Source: Enoplosus armatus
Lineage: Eukaryota > Chordata > Actinopteri > Centrarchiformes > Enoplosidae
Length of the DNA stretch: 64,000 bases
Reading direction: 5' to 3'
Assembly (NCBI RefSeq): GCF_043641665.1
Contig: NC_092191.1
Span: 13,733,501-13,797,500, forward strand
Below are positions 35,175 through 49,800 of this stretch, piece by piece (position 1 is the first letter of the stretch; every line of letters begins with the position of its first letter). Made by a program: the position numbers and the translations under genes. Under the pieces are notes generated by a model. It was not told the origin of the DNA and did not search any database. It worked only from the letters and a program-made list of their open reading frames with translations.

Positions 35175-36465
35175 CTTGACAAATAGTTCACTCCGGGGTG
35201 TGAAGTTGAACTACATCGCACTCTGTGAGAAAAATAATAAAATGATTTATATGTCTGCCAATACGGAATCATAGACTTTCCATATTAGACAGATGCACCG
35301 CAACTTTCACGGTGGTAACTGAGGAGGCTTTTTACCAGTCAGCCCTTCTACACATGAGGTATCAGCTTGCAGAAAAGTCGGCGCTCCTCTCCTGTGTGCG
35401 AGGCTCCTCCAGCAGTATTTACTCCTCCAGGGTCCATCCAAAGTCTCTGCCACAGCGAGTATTTATGGAGCTGTGACCCCGTCCCTCACCTTACTCCTCT
35501 GTGATGCAAAAACATGGAGGTACGCCCATAACGTCGAGGGATAACCCGGAGTTTCCAGTGGATGAAATGTGTTGAACTGTGTCAAAAATGAGCAGAGAGG
35601 AGCGACTCATACCCGGGCTCGCATTTTTCTTTTTTCTTTTTTCCTCCCCCTGAGAGCGTATTGGGGCTACTTGCCCTCTGAGTCCATCCCACACTCAACT
35701 TTTGTTTTTGCATCCACCTCTAGCGGCCGCAATAAAACTTCAGCCCGGTCCCATGATGAATGTGGCGGCTCAGGAGTGTAAAAGGAGACACTTGAAATTC
35801 GAGAGCCCGTCTTAACGAGTGAAAGAATAATGACAGAGCCTTTTAATCACCTCAAGTTATTGAAGTTGTTTATAGGAGAGGGCTCCAGCTGCATTCAGCA
35901 CCAACAACAAGGACCCTGTTTCAGTACTGTATGGGCTTAAACTGGGATGCTGATTTTATTAAATACACCAACCAAGAAGTGTCCAGCTTGTAATGTGCTG
36001 CACTTAAAAAGATACAGTACAATCACAATTCCCTTACAGGAACAGATCAGAGAAGAGATGAAAATAAAACAGACTGATAAGGAAACTGCAAATGCAGTAT
36101 TAAGATCCACAGACCCATGTAAGTCTCTATAGTCATTGATTTCCTTCTTTATAATTATAATACCTCAAAGAGCAAAAGCTGACTTTGAGTATAGAAAAGT
36201 AAATTTAAAGCAAAGAGCCTTAATACAGAAAGCTCCGCTCTCAGAGGAGCATTAAGTAAACAATATGTTGGAGTAAGTATGCTGGGATAATTGAAAACAT
36301 AAATAGTCAGAGGTTTCCATGTGATGGGTGGCTGCTGTCCAAAATGAAAAAAAGGAAGTGTCCTTCTTAGGTAAAGTCACTCCTGCACATGCTGGGATGT
36401 TACCACATAGCGCCATCTAGTGTACAAAACCACAATGCTTAAATTGTTATTTCTGTAGTCTCTCT

Positions 36466-36468
<3 letters not shown>

Positions 36469-36500
<32 letters not shown>
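36469..36500. repeat. (AC)16 microsatellite
   Basis: An uninterrupted AC dinucleotide tract of 32 bp. It is likely polymorphic. Confidence 0.95.
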
Positions 36501-36501
<1 letters not shown>

Positions 36502-37033
36502 GCCTACAGAGGCTTTGTAGCCAGAGCTGCGCTTGTATCCAAGTTTCCTAGTGCTGCGTCCTCAGAGGAAGCATCCAGGTGATGACCTGTTTGATGCTAC
36601 AGTAAAAAACTAGAAAGTTAACAGCACACACCACACCCAAAAAGTCAAAAAATATCCAGGAGAAAGATGAGATCGATGATGTGATGGAGTCCTGAAATAA
36701 ACCTGAAACTTAAAGCCCAAAACACATAAAAAAGTTCACAAATCATTCAGATACTTTAATTCTAGTTTAAAAAAAAAGATTCATACAAAAGTCACCTTAA
36801 CACAAAAATAATAAAATTACAAGAGCTGTTTAAGACATGTCACTGCTGAAATACACAGTTATGACTCTTTTATAAATAACAATAAAACACCTGCTACAGT
36901 AATGAAAGGTAAGCCTCGGGAACATAAATGACACAACATTTCAAACTAAAATGTCAGCATGTTCTTAGATGGTACAACAATTCACTTCCTAAATGGAATA
37001 AAATGACATGAGAATGAATGGGGATTGTGATAA

Positions 37034-37049
37034 GGGGGGGGGGGGGGGG
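37034..37049. repeat. G16 homopolymer
   Basis: Sixteen consecutive G residues in the presumed col21a1 3' UTR or downstream region. The length may be a sequencing artefact. Confidence 0.9.
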
Positions 37050-37658
37050 TATTCATTTATCTTGGGTGATACACAATATTAGCTGGTGTAAAAGGTTTTC
37101 ATAGAGTGCTTAACAGTCAAACTGAATGCTTTAGGAACGCAGGCTTACAGCAGCTCATAATCAGCTACAGGAGATCAAACTCACAGTCTTGTGTGCTGAA
37201 ACATGCCAATTTCAGACATCATTTATGGTAAAATAATTCACTGAACATGGAATTTGTGTTTTTTTTAACAGAACATATAGCACCCAACCAATGTGCAGTG
37301 AAAATGTAGAGAGCAACATGCAACAAAGCAACACCAGGGGGCAATATGAGAAAATGTACCAGCCACACTGACCAATTCAAGGTGCTCAGATAAGAGGCAT
37401 TAAATGGAGCCAATTATGAATTCTCTTAAGACTACTAAAACCTCAAAGTGTGTTCAAAGACGTGAACAATAATACAAAATACCAACAGAGAAAATGTGAT
37501 GAAGGATCTAGTTCTGTTGACTGAGATCACATAAAGGTGTTAGAAGAGGTCCGTTTTGTTTCCACGGCAGAGACAACTGTAAAGATGAGATCTTCCTGAG
37601 AATGGCTGTTTGTTCCACATCAGCTCTAGACTGGTGCCTGCAGTGATGCTGCATCACG

Positions 37659-37846
37659 TCAATAGTTTGGCCCCTTGCTGTAAGGATCCCGCCTCATCAT
37701 GCTACCATAGCACATGGATGGATCACACACCCCAGGCTGACCAGGGATGCCAGGATTACCACTTTTGCCCTCTGCTCCATTTAGACCAGGGGCTCCAGGC
37801 TTACCTGGAGGACCTGGCTTACCGTACCCCTGGGGACCCATTGGAC
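37659..37846 (-). CDS. col21a1: col21a1 exon 28 (terminal)
   Basis: 188 bp ending with TGA at 37661-37659. It contains [17 protein letters not shown] (a two-residue GY register break), further triplets to GQPG, then [20 protein letters not shown] and PNY. The C-terminus is nearly identical in pattern to the human chain. Confidence 0.97.
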
Positions 37847-40800
37847 CTGTGGAGATAAAAATACTGAGCCATGATCAGTGTAACAGAACGGTACACAGTA
37901 GTAAACAGTGACATTAAATATCAGAAATGTTTTTAAAGTGCCCCCTGCAAATTAGCTTCCACATGGCCTTCTGTGAATAAAGTGAATAATTACATTACTT
38001 ACCTGGAGGCCCAGGCGGTCCTTGGTCTCCAATGGTGGTTCGACCAGGGCTTCCCTTCTCACCGTCGAAACCTGGTTCTCCTACAAACACAAGTGTACTT
38101 ATTAGAGCATCCTGCAAAACAGCTTTAATAACAGACTGTTGACTTTGACCCTGGTTACCTTTCAGCCCATTAATACCAGGGCGCCCTGGCCGACCAGGAT
38201 GGCCCGGCTGTCCCCTGGAGCCACTAAGTCCAGGAAGGCCCCTGAGTCCCTGGGACCCAGTTGGTCCTGGAGGACCAGGAGATCCAGGCCGGCTTTGACA
38301 TCTGGCACAGCTACTCTGCTGGTTGACCAGCAACAATGAAGGCAGCTCAGCTAGGATGATTGACAATGAAAAGATTTCAGATGTGTGATGAAAACACACA
38401 GAAACACAGCATCAGTCCGTCTATACTGACACTCACACTGAAGAATCTCTCTGCAGATTTGCCGAATGTGATTGTCTGACATCTCACTCGCCTGGAATAA
38501 AAAGTGGTGGATCATGTGGAATATCAGTGACTGTCCACTCAATATTAGATATAACATCATAATAAAAACCAGTGAACAGTGAAGTGTGTGTACAATGTGT
38601 AGCGCACATACAGATCTTCCTTCAGGTCCAGGTGGGCCAGGTGGACCTGTGTCCCCCTGCAGCCCTCGGGGGCCCGGTGGGCCTGACTGACCCGACTGTC
38701 CAGGCCGCCCCCCTTGACCTTCTTGACCTCTCTGCCCCGGATCCCCTGCTGTCCCTTTCTGGCAAAATACCACCCTAGTGTTAGCAATACACACAGCAAT
38801 TTAGGTTAGATGGAGGTTCAGTGATTAATGCATTCTGCTTAACATACCTCTCCTTTTAGTCCCAGTGGACCAGGGGAACCCTGTCAATGAAAGTCAGGAT
38901 AAGTAATTAAAAACCAGAAAGCACTCAGAGACCACACACCTCCAGCAAGGCTACACAATCCTCAAAATGTGTAATTTTGTAATAATAGAAAAATCAGCTT
39001 CTAGATCAAAATGCACAGTGATAGATAATTTTACTGATCTTTTGGGAATGCCTAAAACTTGGAAATATTAGGGTTTGGCATGGATGAAAATGTGAAGCAA
39101 GATTTATGACTGCTGAGTGGGTATCAAGCTGCTGTAGCACCACCTGTAGGCTAAATAGCCTCAAAATTTTGCAGGATCACTCAGATATGTTACAGCTGCA
39201 CCTGCATGTGTTCAGGAATTACGGTTTATGTCAAACGGGCCATGCCCAGGAGTGGTTGAAAATAAAATTCTAAATGCCAAAAAAATCACTACACAAAAGT
39301 GGGTATGGCCTGTATGGATAGATTAGATATGTATTGCACCAAGAATTCCAAGAAAAAAATAATTTTCTTGCTAAACCTCACAGTTCAGGAGTTATGAGTG
39401 AGGATTTAAAGTGTTTGATAAATGGCCACATGGTGCCGCTATCTTCATTAAAAAATAAGCTACCGCTTTTGAGTTGACCAGCTATGTAACAAACAAACAG
39501 ACATGGATCATTCAATTAACATATTGTATATTGAATATATTCAAGTCCAGATTTAGCTTCAACAACATTAAAAGAAAACAATTTCAAAATGCACATAGTA
39601 AATATCTATTAAAACATTTTTATTTTATTTTACATTTCTTGCACTGCTTAGGTCAATTTGTTGAAAGTCTTCATCATACAACAAAGCTGATCAAAGAAAC
39701 TCACATGTTCCCCTGACCGACCATGCTCTCCTTTTTCACCGTTCATTCCCTGGTGAGAAAATCATTAGATTAACATCACAAAAGCATATGAAGTCAGTCT
39801 TTCATGTACCGGTCTACACTGCTTCTGCAGCATATGGTACTGTAGATAGCACTGCAGATGAAAACATCTATTCAAAACATGATGATTAATGCATATTTGT
39901 AGCAGTATTTATTGGTGTTAATGTGTTTTAAATGGAACACATTAACATCCATTATGTTTAATTACATAATATGATTACACTTCCTCGTTGCATTCCAGGG
40001 TTGATCTTGTTTTCATGACTTGAAATTGATCCAGTGAATTGTAATGGAGAAAACCATGTTGGAAGTCAGTACGGCAAATATCCAGTTATACTTCCAAAAG
40101 ACAAAATGTTGCAGACACATGATTGTTTTCCAAACCCATAACCTATAAGTGAGACTTATTATTGCTTATTATATTTCTCTCTATGTTGAATTAATTAGGA
40201 CAATATATTCCTCTACTAATAGAGTACATTACTTATACACTGCTTAAGGTGTTTGATATAACCGTACAACAATTACTAACAGAATGGAAGTTCCACTCTG
40301 TTATTTTAATAAAACACCTATTGACACCACATATTGACACCCATTGGTGATAAGTTATTATTTTAGACTAGCATTACAGAGGTCAACACAATCATAGTAT
40401 TACTAAGTAAACACTGATGACTAATTTGGTCTTGAATCTTACCGTCTCTCCTCTTTCACCAGGATTTCCTCTCTGTCCCTGATAAAAAAAAACAAAGACA
40501 TGGATTATAACTTTATAGTATGTTTTGCGGTTTTGTGACCACAAATGAATCCAAATGAATATGTCCGTATACTTTATATCACAGTGAAGACTTCAGCATT
40601 GTTTAATACGTCCAAAAATAACATGGTTCTTGCCTAAAAATGTATTGTGATGTAAGTCTGTTGCTGATATGGAGGTTGAGTTCTTATTACAACTAGAATT
40701 TCGGACAAACTAATGTACATATCTAATTATCAGTGGACATGAATTTTATGTTTGACTAGACTGGGTTAACCCTGACCAGTAATCAACAACAAATTATTAT

Positions 40801-43800
40801 GAATTTTCATGATCATAAATCATACATCTGAATAGGTTTCAACTGGATTAAAGGGGTAAAAATACCTTGCTGCCCTTCAGGCCTGGCATGCCAGGGTGCC
40901 CTGGCTGGCCTGCTCTTCCTGGTTCTCCTGCACTCCCCTTTAATAGTATTTTAACACCAAAAATAGTTGAACACCAATCATTAAACACAAGAACACACTT
41001 TATTAAATACTGTGGTACAGAAAACATTCAAAAATACTTGATATTGTGGATAAACTCATGTTTATTCACTCACAGCTTTACTGATTCAATGGATTATTAC
41101 ATAAAACTACCTGGTTCATATTAGATTATTTAAATGGAAACATACCGCAGGCCCTGGTGTTCCTCGTATACCTGGATTCCCACTTTCGCCCTTATTCCCC
41201 TTGATTAAGAAATAAAACGTGTCTTATGTTACAGAAAACATACAATGAATACAATACAACAGCCAAACCACATCATATCACTGACTGGATGTGCAGCATA
41301 CTTTCATGAGGTTTGGGTGTATTGCAGCTTTAATGTTTAATTGTGTCTAGTCATATGCTTTCTTTTCCAGTTGAACAAGCCCCAGTAATTGCAGTCTGAA
41401 GCTCAGCCATAAAATCAAAGTATTGCCTGCCTGTCCATAAACTAGCTTTTCACTTGTGTGCCATTTACCAATACACATTGGCTTGTTAAAGGCAGATCAG
41501 CTAATGAAAAGTGATTAGGAGACAGAGCGTCCAGACCAGACAAACCCAGACTGCTTACATTTCCACTAAAATTCCACTGACGAAAGCAGTAGGGTCGGAT
41601 CATCGCTTAATTTAGCACTGCCTGTGTGGCCAAGAGATCCTTACTCGTGCTAAAGTGCATTTTAGAAAAACAGTGACCAAACAAAACATGCAGTGCTGCT
41701 GAATCAAGCAGCTTTCTATGTATTTCAATCTATTCTTTGGTTAGAAAGTTTCACTGATTTAACCTCATCCAAAGTAATGACACTATGTACTGCAATGCAT
41801 TTTGTGGCTGGACGATAAAGGGCTTGGGAATGTAATGCCATATACGCCACACTGATCCGCTGTATTTGTTAGCAGCTGTTTAACTTTACTACATTGTGCT
41901 TGTACTCAACTTAAATCATGACATGGCTCGGCTTGCAACTTGTCGGTTGCTAATGCCAGCTTGTGGATTGATCTGCGGTGCTGACTTTTCTGGGTCACAG
42001 TTTGAGCCAGTGCGCTCACAGCCCCAGGGATGTAAAGGGGGATAAACTCACATTATATTTAGTGCACAGTTTATCCATTTTAAAGACAGTATTAAATCTT
42101 TTTGATGTCTGTTGGTAAGACGAAAGTCAGTCATTATTTCTGCTAGCTTCATTGTAGCTTTGCATCACTGACAATACGGCTATTTGAAGAAGCTCAAAGG
42201 GGATTTTGTAACAGGCACAAATGATTACCTTGGATCCATTTGGTCCTTTTAAACCAGGTGCACCAGGTAAGCCCATCTCACCCTACAGGAGAGTGAAGAT
42301 TCTTTTTTGGTAACTCTTCAGATTCAATATTAACACTTTGGTGTGCACTGAACCCACAGTATACACAAAAAGCTGTTTACTTACAGGTGGTCCAGTGGAT
42401 CCTTTAAAGCCTCTGGGTCCAGGCAAACCAGCTTCCCCCTTAAATGAGAATCATGTCAGTCAAACAGGATCACAAAGAATGATGCAAAACCATTGATCAG
42501 TTTATTTTGCGCAGACATTAGGAATTTGTTACCAAGGCAGGAGCTCACCTTTTGTCCATTCAGGCCTGCAATTCCTGGCAACCCAGGCATACCCTGGGAG
42601 CAGGAAAAGAGATTATGCTGAATTGCAGATCAAAAATCATGACATGGAATTGTTTGTAATGTTTTTGTGTCTATTAATCCAGTCCTAAGTAATGTCTCTA
42701 ATATGCACCATTTTATTATCTACTGATAGAAGTTTACAATATTTATTAGAAATAACATTTTTGATAAAAGTGTATGTTTTCAAATGCAGTGTTTCTGAAC
42801 TGATACTAAAAGCAGGTTGCAGTTTGCTTTCTTTCACAGTGAAATAATTGCTTCATCGCGTCAGTAACAATTGTAGCCAATTGCTCAATAAAAGCAACTG
42901 ATTGAACTGACATGGTGCACCAAGAAATGTCCACCAAAATGTTACACTCCCTATTCACGGTTGACGATTTGTAAACAGGACAAGTGGAGAGACATGGTTT
43001 TGGGGATTCTTGAGGCTAAATTCTTGCTAATAATAATTTTGTAAACATAATCACCCCAAAAGACTTCAAAAAGAATACTTAATTTCCATCTTGAAACTGT
43101 TTTGCTCTGTGCAGTAATAGAGCACTGTCTAAGGTTTCATCGCCGAGTCAAACTGTATGAGTCGTATGTCCTGCAATTGAACTGTGCACACGTGTTTTAT
43201 TTGCTGATAAATGCAATAATACAAAAAAGCTTTTAAATTGTACTTAGGAAAATAATTAAAGCAGATACAAATTTACAAATAAATTATTCAATACGTTGAA
43301 AGGTTACGTGGTTCAACACATGCAGCAAAACTACCCTGGAAAGCCTCTTTAGTTTTTTTGTTTTAGTTATTTTTTTTCTGAGATAAATGCTTGCAGATGC
43401 TCAGTGGTTGCCTCAGACGGAAGTTTGAGAAACATATGTGCATAGTGAATAGATTAGACAGGCAGGCAGAAAGACAGAAAAATAGATTGAGCCACCCAGA
43501 CACTCAGACTCAACCTATAGGTGAAGAAATCCCCGTATTGGGGCCTACACTTGAGTTGCTAACTTCTTCTTGTTTGAACTTGAGGAAGTACAGTACTAAT
43601 CCTGTCTCCTTGGATACATTGCTAACTCCTTTGTTCTGGTGGGGAAAAATGGCTCACAGCCTTGTGGAGTAACTGACTCATCTTTTGTAGACCCATCGCA
43701 AACTTTTGGACAACACTTATAATCATGATCAGTGGGGAGGCTGCCCAGTTGAAAGACTTTCTTCCTAAAACAGATTTGCAGAGCAACACAGCATTCCCTC

Positions 43801-46800
43801 GATGAGTTACTTTCACTGCCTCAGATTATAGCCTGAGCCTGTTTGTTACATAACAGGGTTATCCTGGGATGAACTACGGGGAAATACCCTTAATTTACTG
43901 GCTGTCAGGGGTTCTCTCTGTACTGCTGACAGTATGTTAACACACTGCAGTTGTACTACAGTAAAAAAAAAAAGAAAAAAAGGTTATGCTTGCAAATCCG
44001 TGATCCATAAAATCAGCTCTTGTACAGCATTTGGCCCATTTTACTCTTCGGTTACTTAGAGTATTATTTCATATCAGCTACAATTTGTAAGACATGTTTC
44101 TGTGAAGAACTAATGTTAAGTACCAAATACATATAATTCTCCTTTTCTTGTTTCAAAATGCAGAACATGAAAGATGTAAGACAAATAGCAACAGCTCAAA
44201 CAACCTACAAAATACCAAACATGTATAATGAGTAATGTCTGTGTTTACGACTTACAGGATGACCCTCCCTTCCATCAGCACCAGGAATACCACTGGCCCC
44301 AGCTTCCCCCTTAATACATAGGAGAAAGAAAAACATTATTAATACATAGTGATGAGCCCTACATACACATCATTGTCTCATACTTTTTGCATGCCTTGTT
44401 GGATTTATTGAATAGATGTACATCTCTAAGGCAGAGAGAACACCTTTGATGTTTACAAAATATGTCAAATGGGGTTTGGAAAGAGACAAGGGGGACACCA
44501 GCGCTGTATGACTGCATTTCCATGGTTGCCAAACATCAACAACACAATTTTTGGGAACAGCAAAGTGTGTTAAGAATGTAGACACTCAGCCAACCTCATG
44601 CATCTATTATTCTCCTAATCCCTGAAGGAGCTTTGTGACATACTGTTCTGTATTGTCAAAACAAACAGACCTTTTGACCACGTCTCCCTGGAAATCCATC
44701 CTTTCCATCTCTGCCAGGTAGACCCTGAAATCAGAGAAAAGGATTTTACACACGATTATAATAGCACAAGAGCTCTGGATTTGATTCTGAATTGTTTCAT
44801 ACTTACAGGTTCTCCTGGATAACCTGGTGGCCCAGAAGGCCCCATACTTCCTTTTTCTCCCTGGAAATATCAGGCCATCCAGTTAAACTTGTGTCGTTAT
44901 CAAGAAATGTTATTTATTGTGTCATGTTCAGTGACTGAGCTGTTTTTTGAGCCATTACAATTGTCTGCACCCTTACCACTTGACCAGCTATTCCTTGTAA
45001 GCCTGTAATTCCCGGGGATCCTATTGAGCCCTGAGAAAAAAAGATTTAAAATGATCATTCGATGTGATCTAGAAAAAGTTCTGCCTTCCATGATCTAAGC
45101 TGACCTGGCTGTCAGACAGTGATGAATCTGCCACTTGTTTTACATGATCATCCATGTTAGTTATATAAATAGCAACTGTTTCTCAGTCAGATCAGGAGGC
45201 ACAAGTTATACAGTGTGGGACAAGAGTACTTCATAGACCTATTGCAAAGTCTATATGGCCACAAATATGCAGTCAGTGTTTGACATTAGTCAGCAGTGGT
45301 CTTGTTTTTCTTGGATAGACAATGACTTTATCTATTTGGACTGAAACTTCTGGAGTGACGTGTTTCACTGCGTCATTCTGGCATTTTAGAAATTGCACTG
45401 GTTGACCTAAAACTAGACGTTAACCTGCTGACCGGTGCCAAAACTTGAGAGGATGATGCGTCACTGCATTCTCACATTTTCAGAATGAAAAAAACATTTG
45501 GACCAAGGCGGGACATTACATAATTTGTTTTCTCAGATTTATGCATTCCATCCTTCAAAAATATGCTAATCAGTCCAAGAGGGAACAAATTACTGTACAG
45601 CGTAAAACCAATTCACGTATTTATTACTTGCTGGCTTCATTTGCAAAAATACTTTCGAAACTGTTTCTGTCTTTCAGTTTGAGCTGAATTCAATATTCAG
45701 TTAGCAAAGAGGTCCCAGGAACATGTGTTCATGTTCCATTGGTATCAAAACATGTATAAAAAATTTCCAGCTGTGGCCATCACTACAGTTCTGTTTGTTG
45801 GGGGCACTCCAGTCCAAAACAAACAAGCGATGGCAAAAGGGATTTAGAGGCTCAGCGTGCCACTGACTGGAAGCGCTGCAGCTGGGGCAGTAAAGACGCT
45901 CAATCATGGAAGCCAACTGGTAGCGCTTTATTTGTCTTATGCTGCAGTGCGTTTGACAGTTTTGTTGGACTGTGTTGCACATGCTAGGGAATACCAGTTT
46001 GTGTGACAACATGGAGCATGAAACATGGGCAGCTGCTAGCGTAGGTAGTGTAAGAAAGGACTGGTGTGTTTGTACATCTCAGGTGCGCAGGAAAGCCTGC
46101 TTTCAGTAGGCAGAAGCGATCAGGGGCTTTTGCTCACAGGCGCACCCCAAGCTGTACTGCGGGTTTCCTATTAGGAACACTGATTTCTGTCAAAATGAAT
46201 GCTGCTGATGTACTTACAGTGTTAATGAACTACAGAGATCAAAAGCATGGACTGGATGCCCACATAATTAGCCATAAAAGGTAATGAATGACTGTGGTCA
46301 TGAACAAGTATCACAGACTGTGAATACACAAACAGAGCCATTTTTGGCGAAGTGGCTAACAGTCTTTCTCTTGAGTCCTTGAATTATGTACTTCTTACTT
46401 AATTTAGCAGACATCTCATGTTTCTGTTCTCCAGATCCTACGCCAGGAAAATGAGACTACACCCTTGGGTGGTCTTACAATGTGGGAACAATTTGGAAAG
46501 GTAGATGAGGATTCCCTCTAACTTTGAGAGAAGCTTAAGTGGCTCCCTGCTGGTTGACGACCTCTTGGTCTTCAGAGATTGTTCTGTGGTGCATGGAGGG
46601 TCTTTAGCTTTCCAGGAGTGAAAACTCCTCTTGACACAGACATGAGGGAAATGTATTTACCAAGGCCAAACATTTTGGTGCGTTTTCACTTGGCCCAAAT
46701 AATTTAAAGTTGCATGTAACAGTTAGAGTTTGAATTTTGGAAGAGCCAAAGTCATCCAAGCTCTTAACTGTCACTATAAAGGGGATCCATCTGTCAGACA

Positions 46801-49800
46801 GTTGGTTAGTCGGTCAGTCCACCACTTTGGTCCAGGTTGAAATATTTCCGTAAACTAAGAGGTGAACATAGTAAACATGTACCTGCTTAACATCAGCATG
46901 TTAGCATTGTCATTGTGAGCTTGTTAGCATGCTGACATTAACATTCAGCTCAGTACAGCCTCACAGAGATGCTAGCATGGCTGTAGACTCCAGAAGGTCA
47001 TTTTGTTGATGCATTTATTGCTGAAACTCAAGTTGTTTTTGGATGAGATGTGGAGGTTTCATGTGACTGTGATGTGTATAACTGATTATGTGTGTATAAC
47101 AGGTCTTGTATTAGTGTAGGTGTGTTATCCTCAATACGATTCTCAATAATATATTGACCTTATTTCCAGAAACCTCGCTGGTCTGGTTAGTTTGAGACTC
47201 AGAAAACAACTTTCTCATAAAAATAATTTGATTGACCACATTTGACTTGTGATGTGAGAAAATATTTACCTTTTTAATTACACTACTGGGAAATATTCAC
47301 AGTATCCTACCTATTCGTAGAAGCTATTTGACCAGAGCTTTTCTGAACTTGCTCTTTAACATATTCAGCAGCTGTCTTGCTTTGACACGTAAGAAGTGAT
47401 GGAAAATAACTATCAGTGCACCATCCAGACACTCTGATTACATGTCTAATTATGGGATTTTAAATGAGCAGGGTCAGCAAAGCCAGGTCCTTTCATGTTT
47501 TAAGTATAACTGGAAATGGGATAAAAAAAGATACAGTAAATCCACCTAATCTTTTGCAGAGCAGTCCCCGATTGTGTTCTCTATCTTTGTATTATTGTAT
47601 GGCCAAAACCCAAAGTATTTGACCTAATCAAAGAAAGTGGAGAAGACAGTCCAAGCACTAGTAGAAACTTAATTTTATACATCCTGGACCTGTGAGTGAA
47701 ATCATAATAATAGGACAGATGGTACAGGAGGATTCGCTCCAGGTGCAGACATGTGATTGCAGACAGCTGAGACAGTTTTCAAAATGACATTAACTGCTTG
47801 AATTGTTCTCAACTTCAGCCAACTGGCAGTGGCCCCTTGTGGTCACACTTATTATAAGGTGGGATCATATGACAGAGGTGATGCAATCTAGAGAGGATGC
47901 ATTACCTCACAACACAAAATGTTGTTCAGATGAACATCAAAGTGATCAGAGCAATAAAAAAGCTGCAGGACCGTCAGTCTTCTGCTCGAGTCTCTGTGAC
48001 TGTGGTGGAGGCCTTTCAAGTACCCAGTGAGCACAAACCGCTGGACCGTCTCCCCTCTGTGGGGATTATTGTATCAATTAACTCCACCTTCGTTTGGACT
48101 GGCTGTGGCAGCTGACACGTTTCATCTCACAGTGGAAGAGGCAATTATCCAGCCAAGGCACTGCTTACTGCGTGCTAGTCTACCTTTAGATAGCGTATTG
48201 ATTTCTTAACATCTTGATGCTTTGAATTTGTTTTGTCGTTATTTTTTAATCCATTTATATACCTTCTCCTTAGCAATGTAAGGCTATATTGTGGAGGGCG
48301 GTGTGCACTGACTTACTATTTCTAACCGATGTGAGACATCAGACATCACATCTCTATGGGGGTGCGATCAGGCTCTATTGGGTTTTCCGATGAGGGATTT
48401 TTCATGTATGTCAGGATCTCACAGCTAGGGAATCATGAATATTGCCTTCATTCACATAACACCGACACTGACTCTCATATCTTCCTCACATCTCTACCTC
48501 AGATCTTACTGTAATTGGGAGGCTAAGGAGCGAGGAGGAGATGCAAGAAGAGAAACAAGATACACTTCTGGCTCCCTAAATATAGCAAAGAAAGTACAAC
48601 TGCTGGAGCTTTCTAGGGAAAGGGCAGAACAAGAGTCAGGAAATATGAACACATTTAAGAAGTCTCTGATGGCCCTCAAGCTCTCTCTACAAAGTGCTCG
48701 TGTCCCACAGTATAGAAGTTGTATTTTTTACTCTCCCAGGGGAGCTGGCTTTATATTCATAGCATATGGCTTCTACAGTGATTGATGCAGCAATGTTCAA
48801 ACGGCTCAAGTTGATGTGTCTAGCAGGGATTTCCTGTTAATCCTACATTTGATCTCATAAAAAGAAGATTTACCTTGACTTTACGTGTTTGAATTAAATT
48901 GCTGATAAATAATATTGAACCACATCATCGAGCAGAAATGCAGTCAACATATTTGAATAATTAAAATCGCCACCTTCTCTCCTGGTTGTCCAGGCGATCC
49001 TGGTAATCCAGGCATGCCTCTCTCGCCCTGAAAGAACAGACTTGTATTACAAAAGAGTTTTTTAGTGGTTACAAGTGGTCACAATTATGCCACAAATGTG
49101 CTTTTTGACCTTCCTACCGAAACACCAGGCCTCCCTTGTTCCCCTTTGTACCCATCTGACCCACGTGGACCCTGACAGGAGTAACAAAGAAGACCAGCTT
49201 TAAATTGTCTATTCTTGATGCTGAATGTAATTGTACAGGTGAATTAAGTGAAGTTCTCTTTACCTCTACTCCTGGTGGACCTGGCACCCCCGGGCTTCCT
49301 CTACTGCCAGGGATACCCTTCAAATTGGAGAAAAAAAGACAAGAGATGCACACGTTTGGTTAAACATTTGAATCCCCTCAACTGTGTGCATGTTTGCATG
49401 TTCTCTAAGTGATTCTAGGCCGCGGGGTTTATTCTTTCTCTGAGTTTTTGATCGTGGTGTAGAACATGTGGTTCACTTTTGGATGGGTTTCATCACACAA
49501 AATCACCACTGTGCTGCCACCAGTGGTATAATCAGATATGTTTTTTATTTACCCATTGGAAAAAGAAGTAAATAAGTATATTTACCACTGTGTTTCACAT
49601 TCTGAAGCAAATCCTGACCACAAAGAATGAACAAGCAGAAATTGTCATGACCTAATGGGAGACATTAACTCAATTTTTGTTTTGTTTTGGCACTTTCTCA
49701 GATGCTGCTGTGGGTGCTTCTGCGACAGTGTTGTTGGCGGTTATGTTTGTATATTGAACTATGTAGTACTCACAGGCTTACCATCAGCACCAACAGGTCC

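Larger units (their letters stand above)
35175..37658. other. intergenic: col21a1 3' end to bmp5 5' end (2.5 kb)
   Basis: The bmp5 5' UTR and promoter must start just right of 35174. The stretch 35175-35800 is GC-richer with scattered CpGs, fitting a promoter. Further right lie an (AC)16 tract and a 16-bp G run. The col21a1 3' UTR enters from 37658; TTTAAT at 36755-36760 (ATTAAA on the minus strand) is a possible poly(A) signal. No exon was found. Confidence 0.5.

Noticed and set aside
48435..48785. 116-codon plus-strand open frame in col21a1 intron 11
   Set aside because: Low-information composition, no family match and no splice sites. It lies within an intron of a gene whose length is already complete.
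45031..48973. Missing collagen exons in the large col21a1 intron
   Set aside because: The assembled protein of 960 residues already matches the human length, and the triplet register is continuous from exon 11 to exon 12.
49774..49784. Alternative donor GTAAGC inside col21a1 exon 8
   Set aside because: Using it would leave phase 1 while the next exon starts in phase 0, breaking the Gly-X-Y register. The GTGAGT donor at 49773 gives 21 codons, the same as human.
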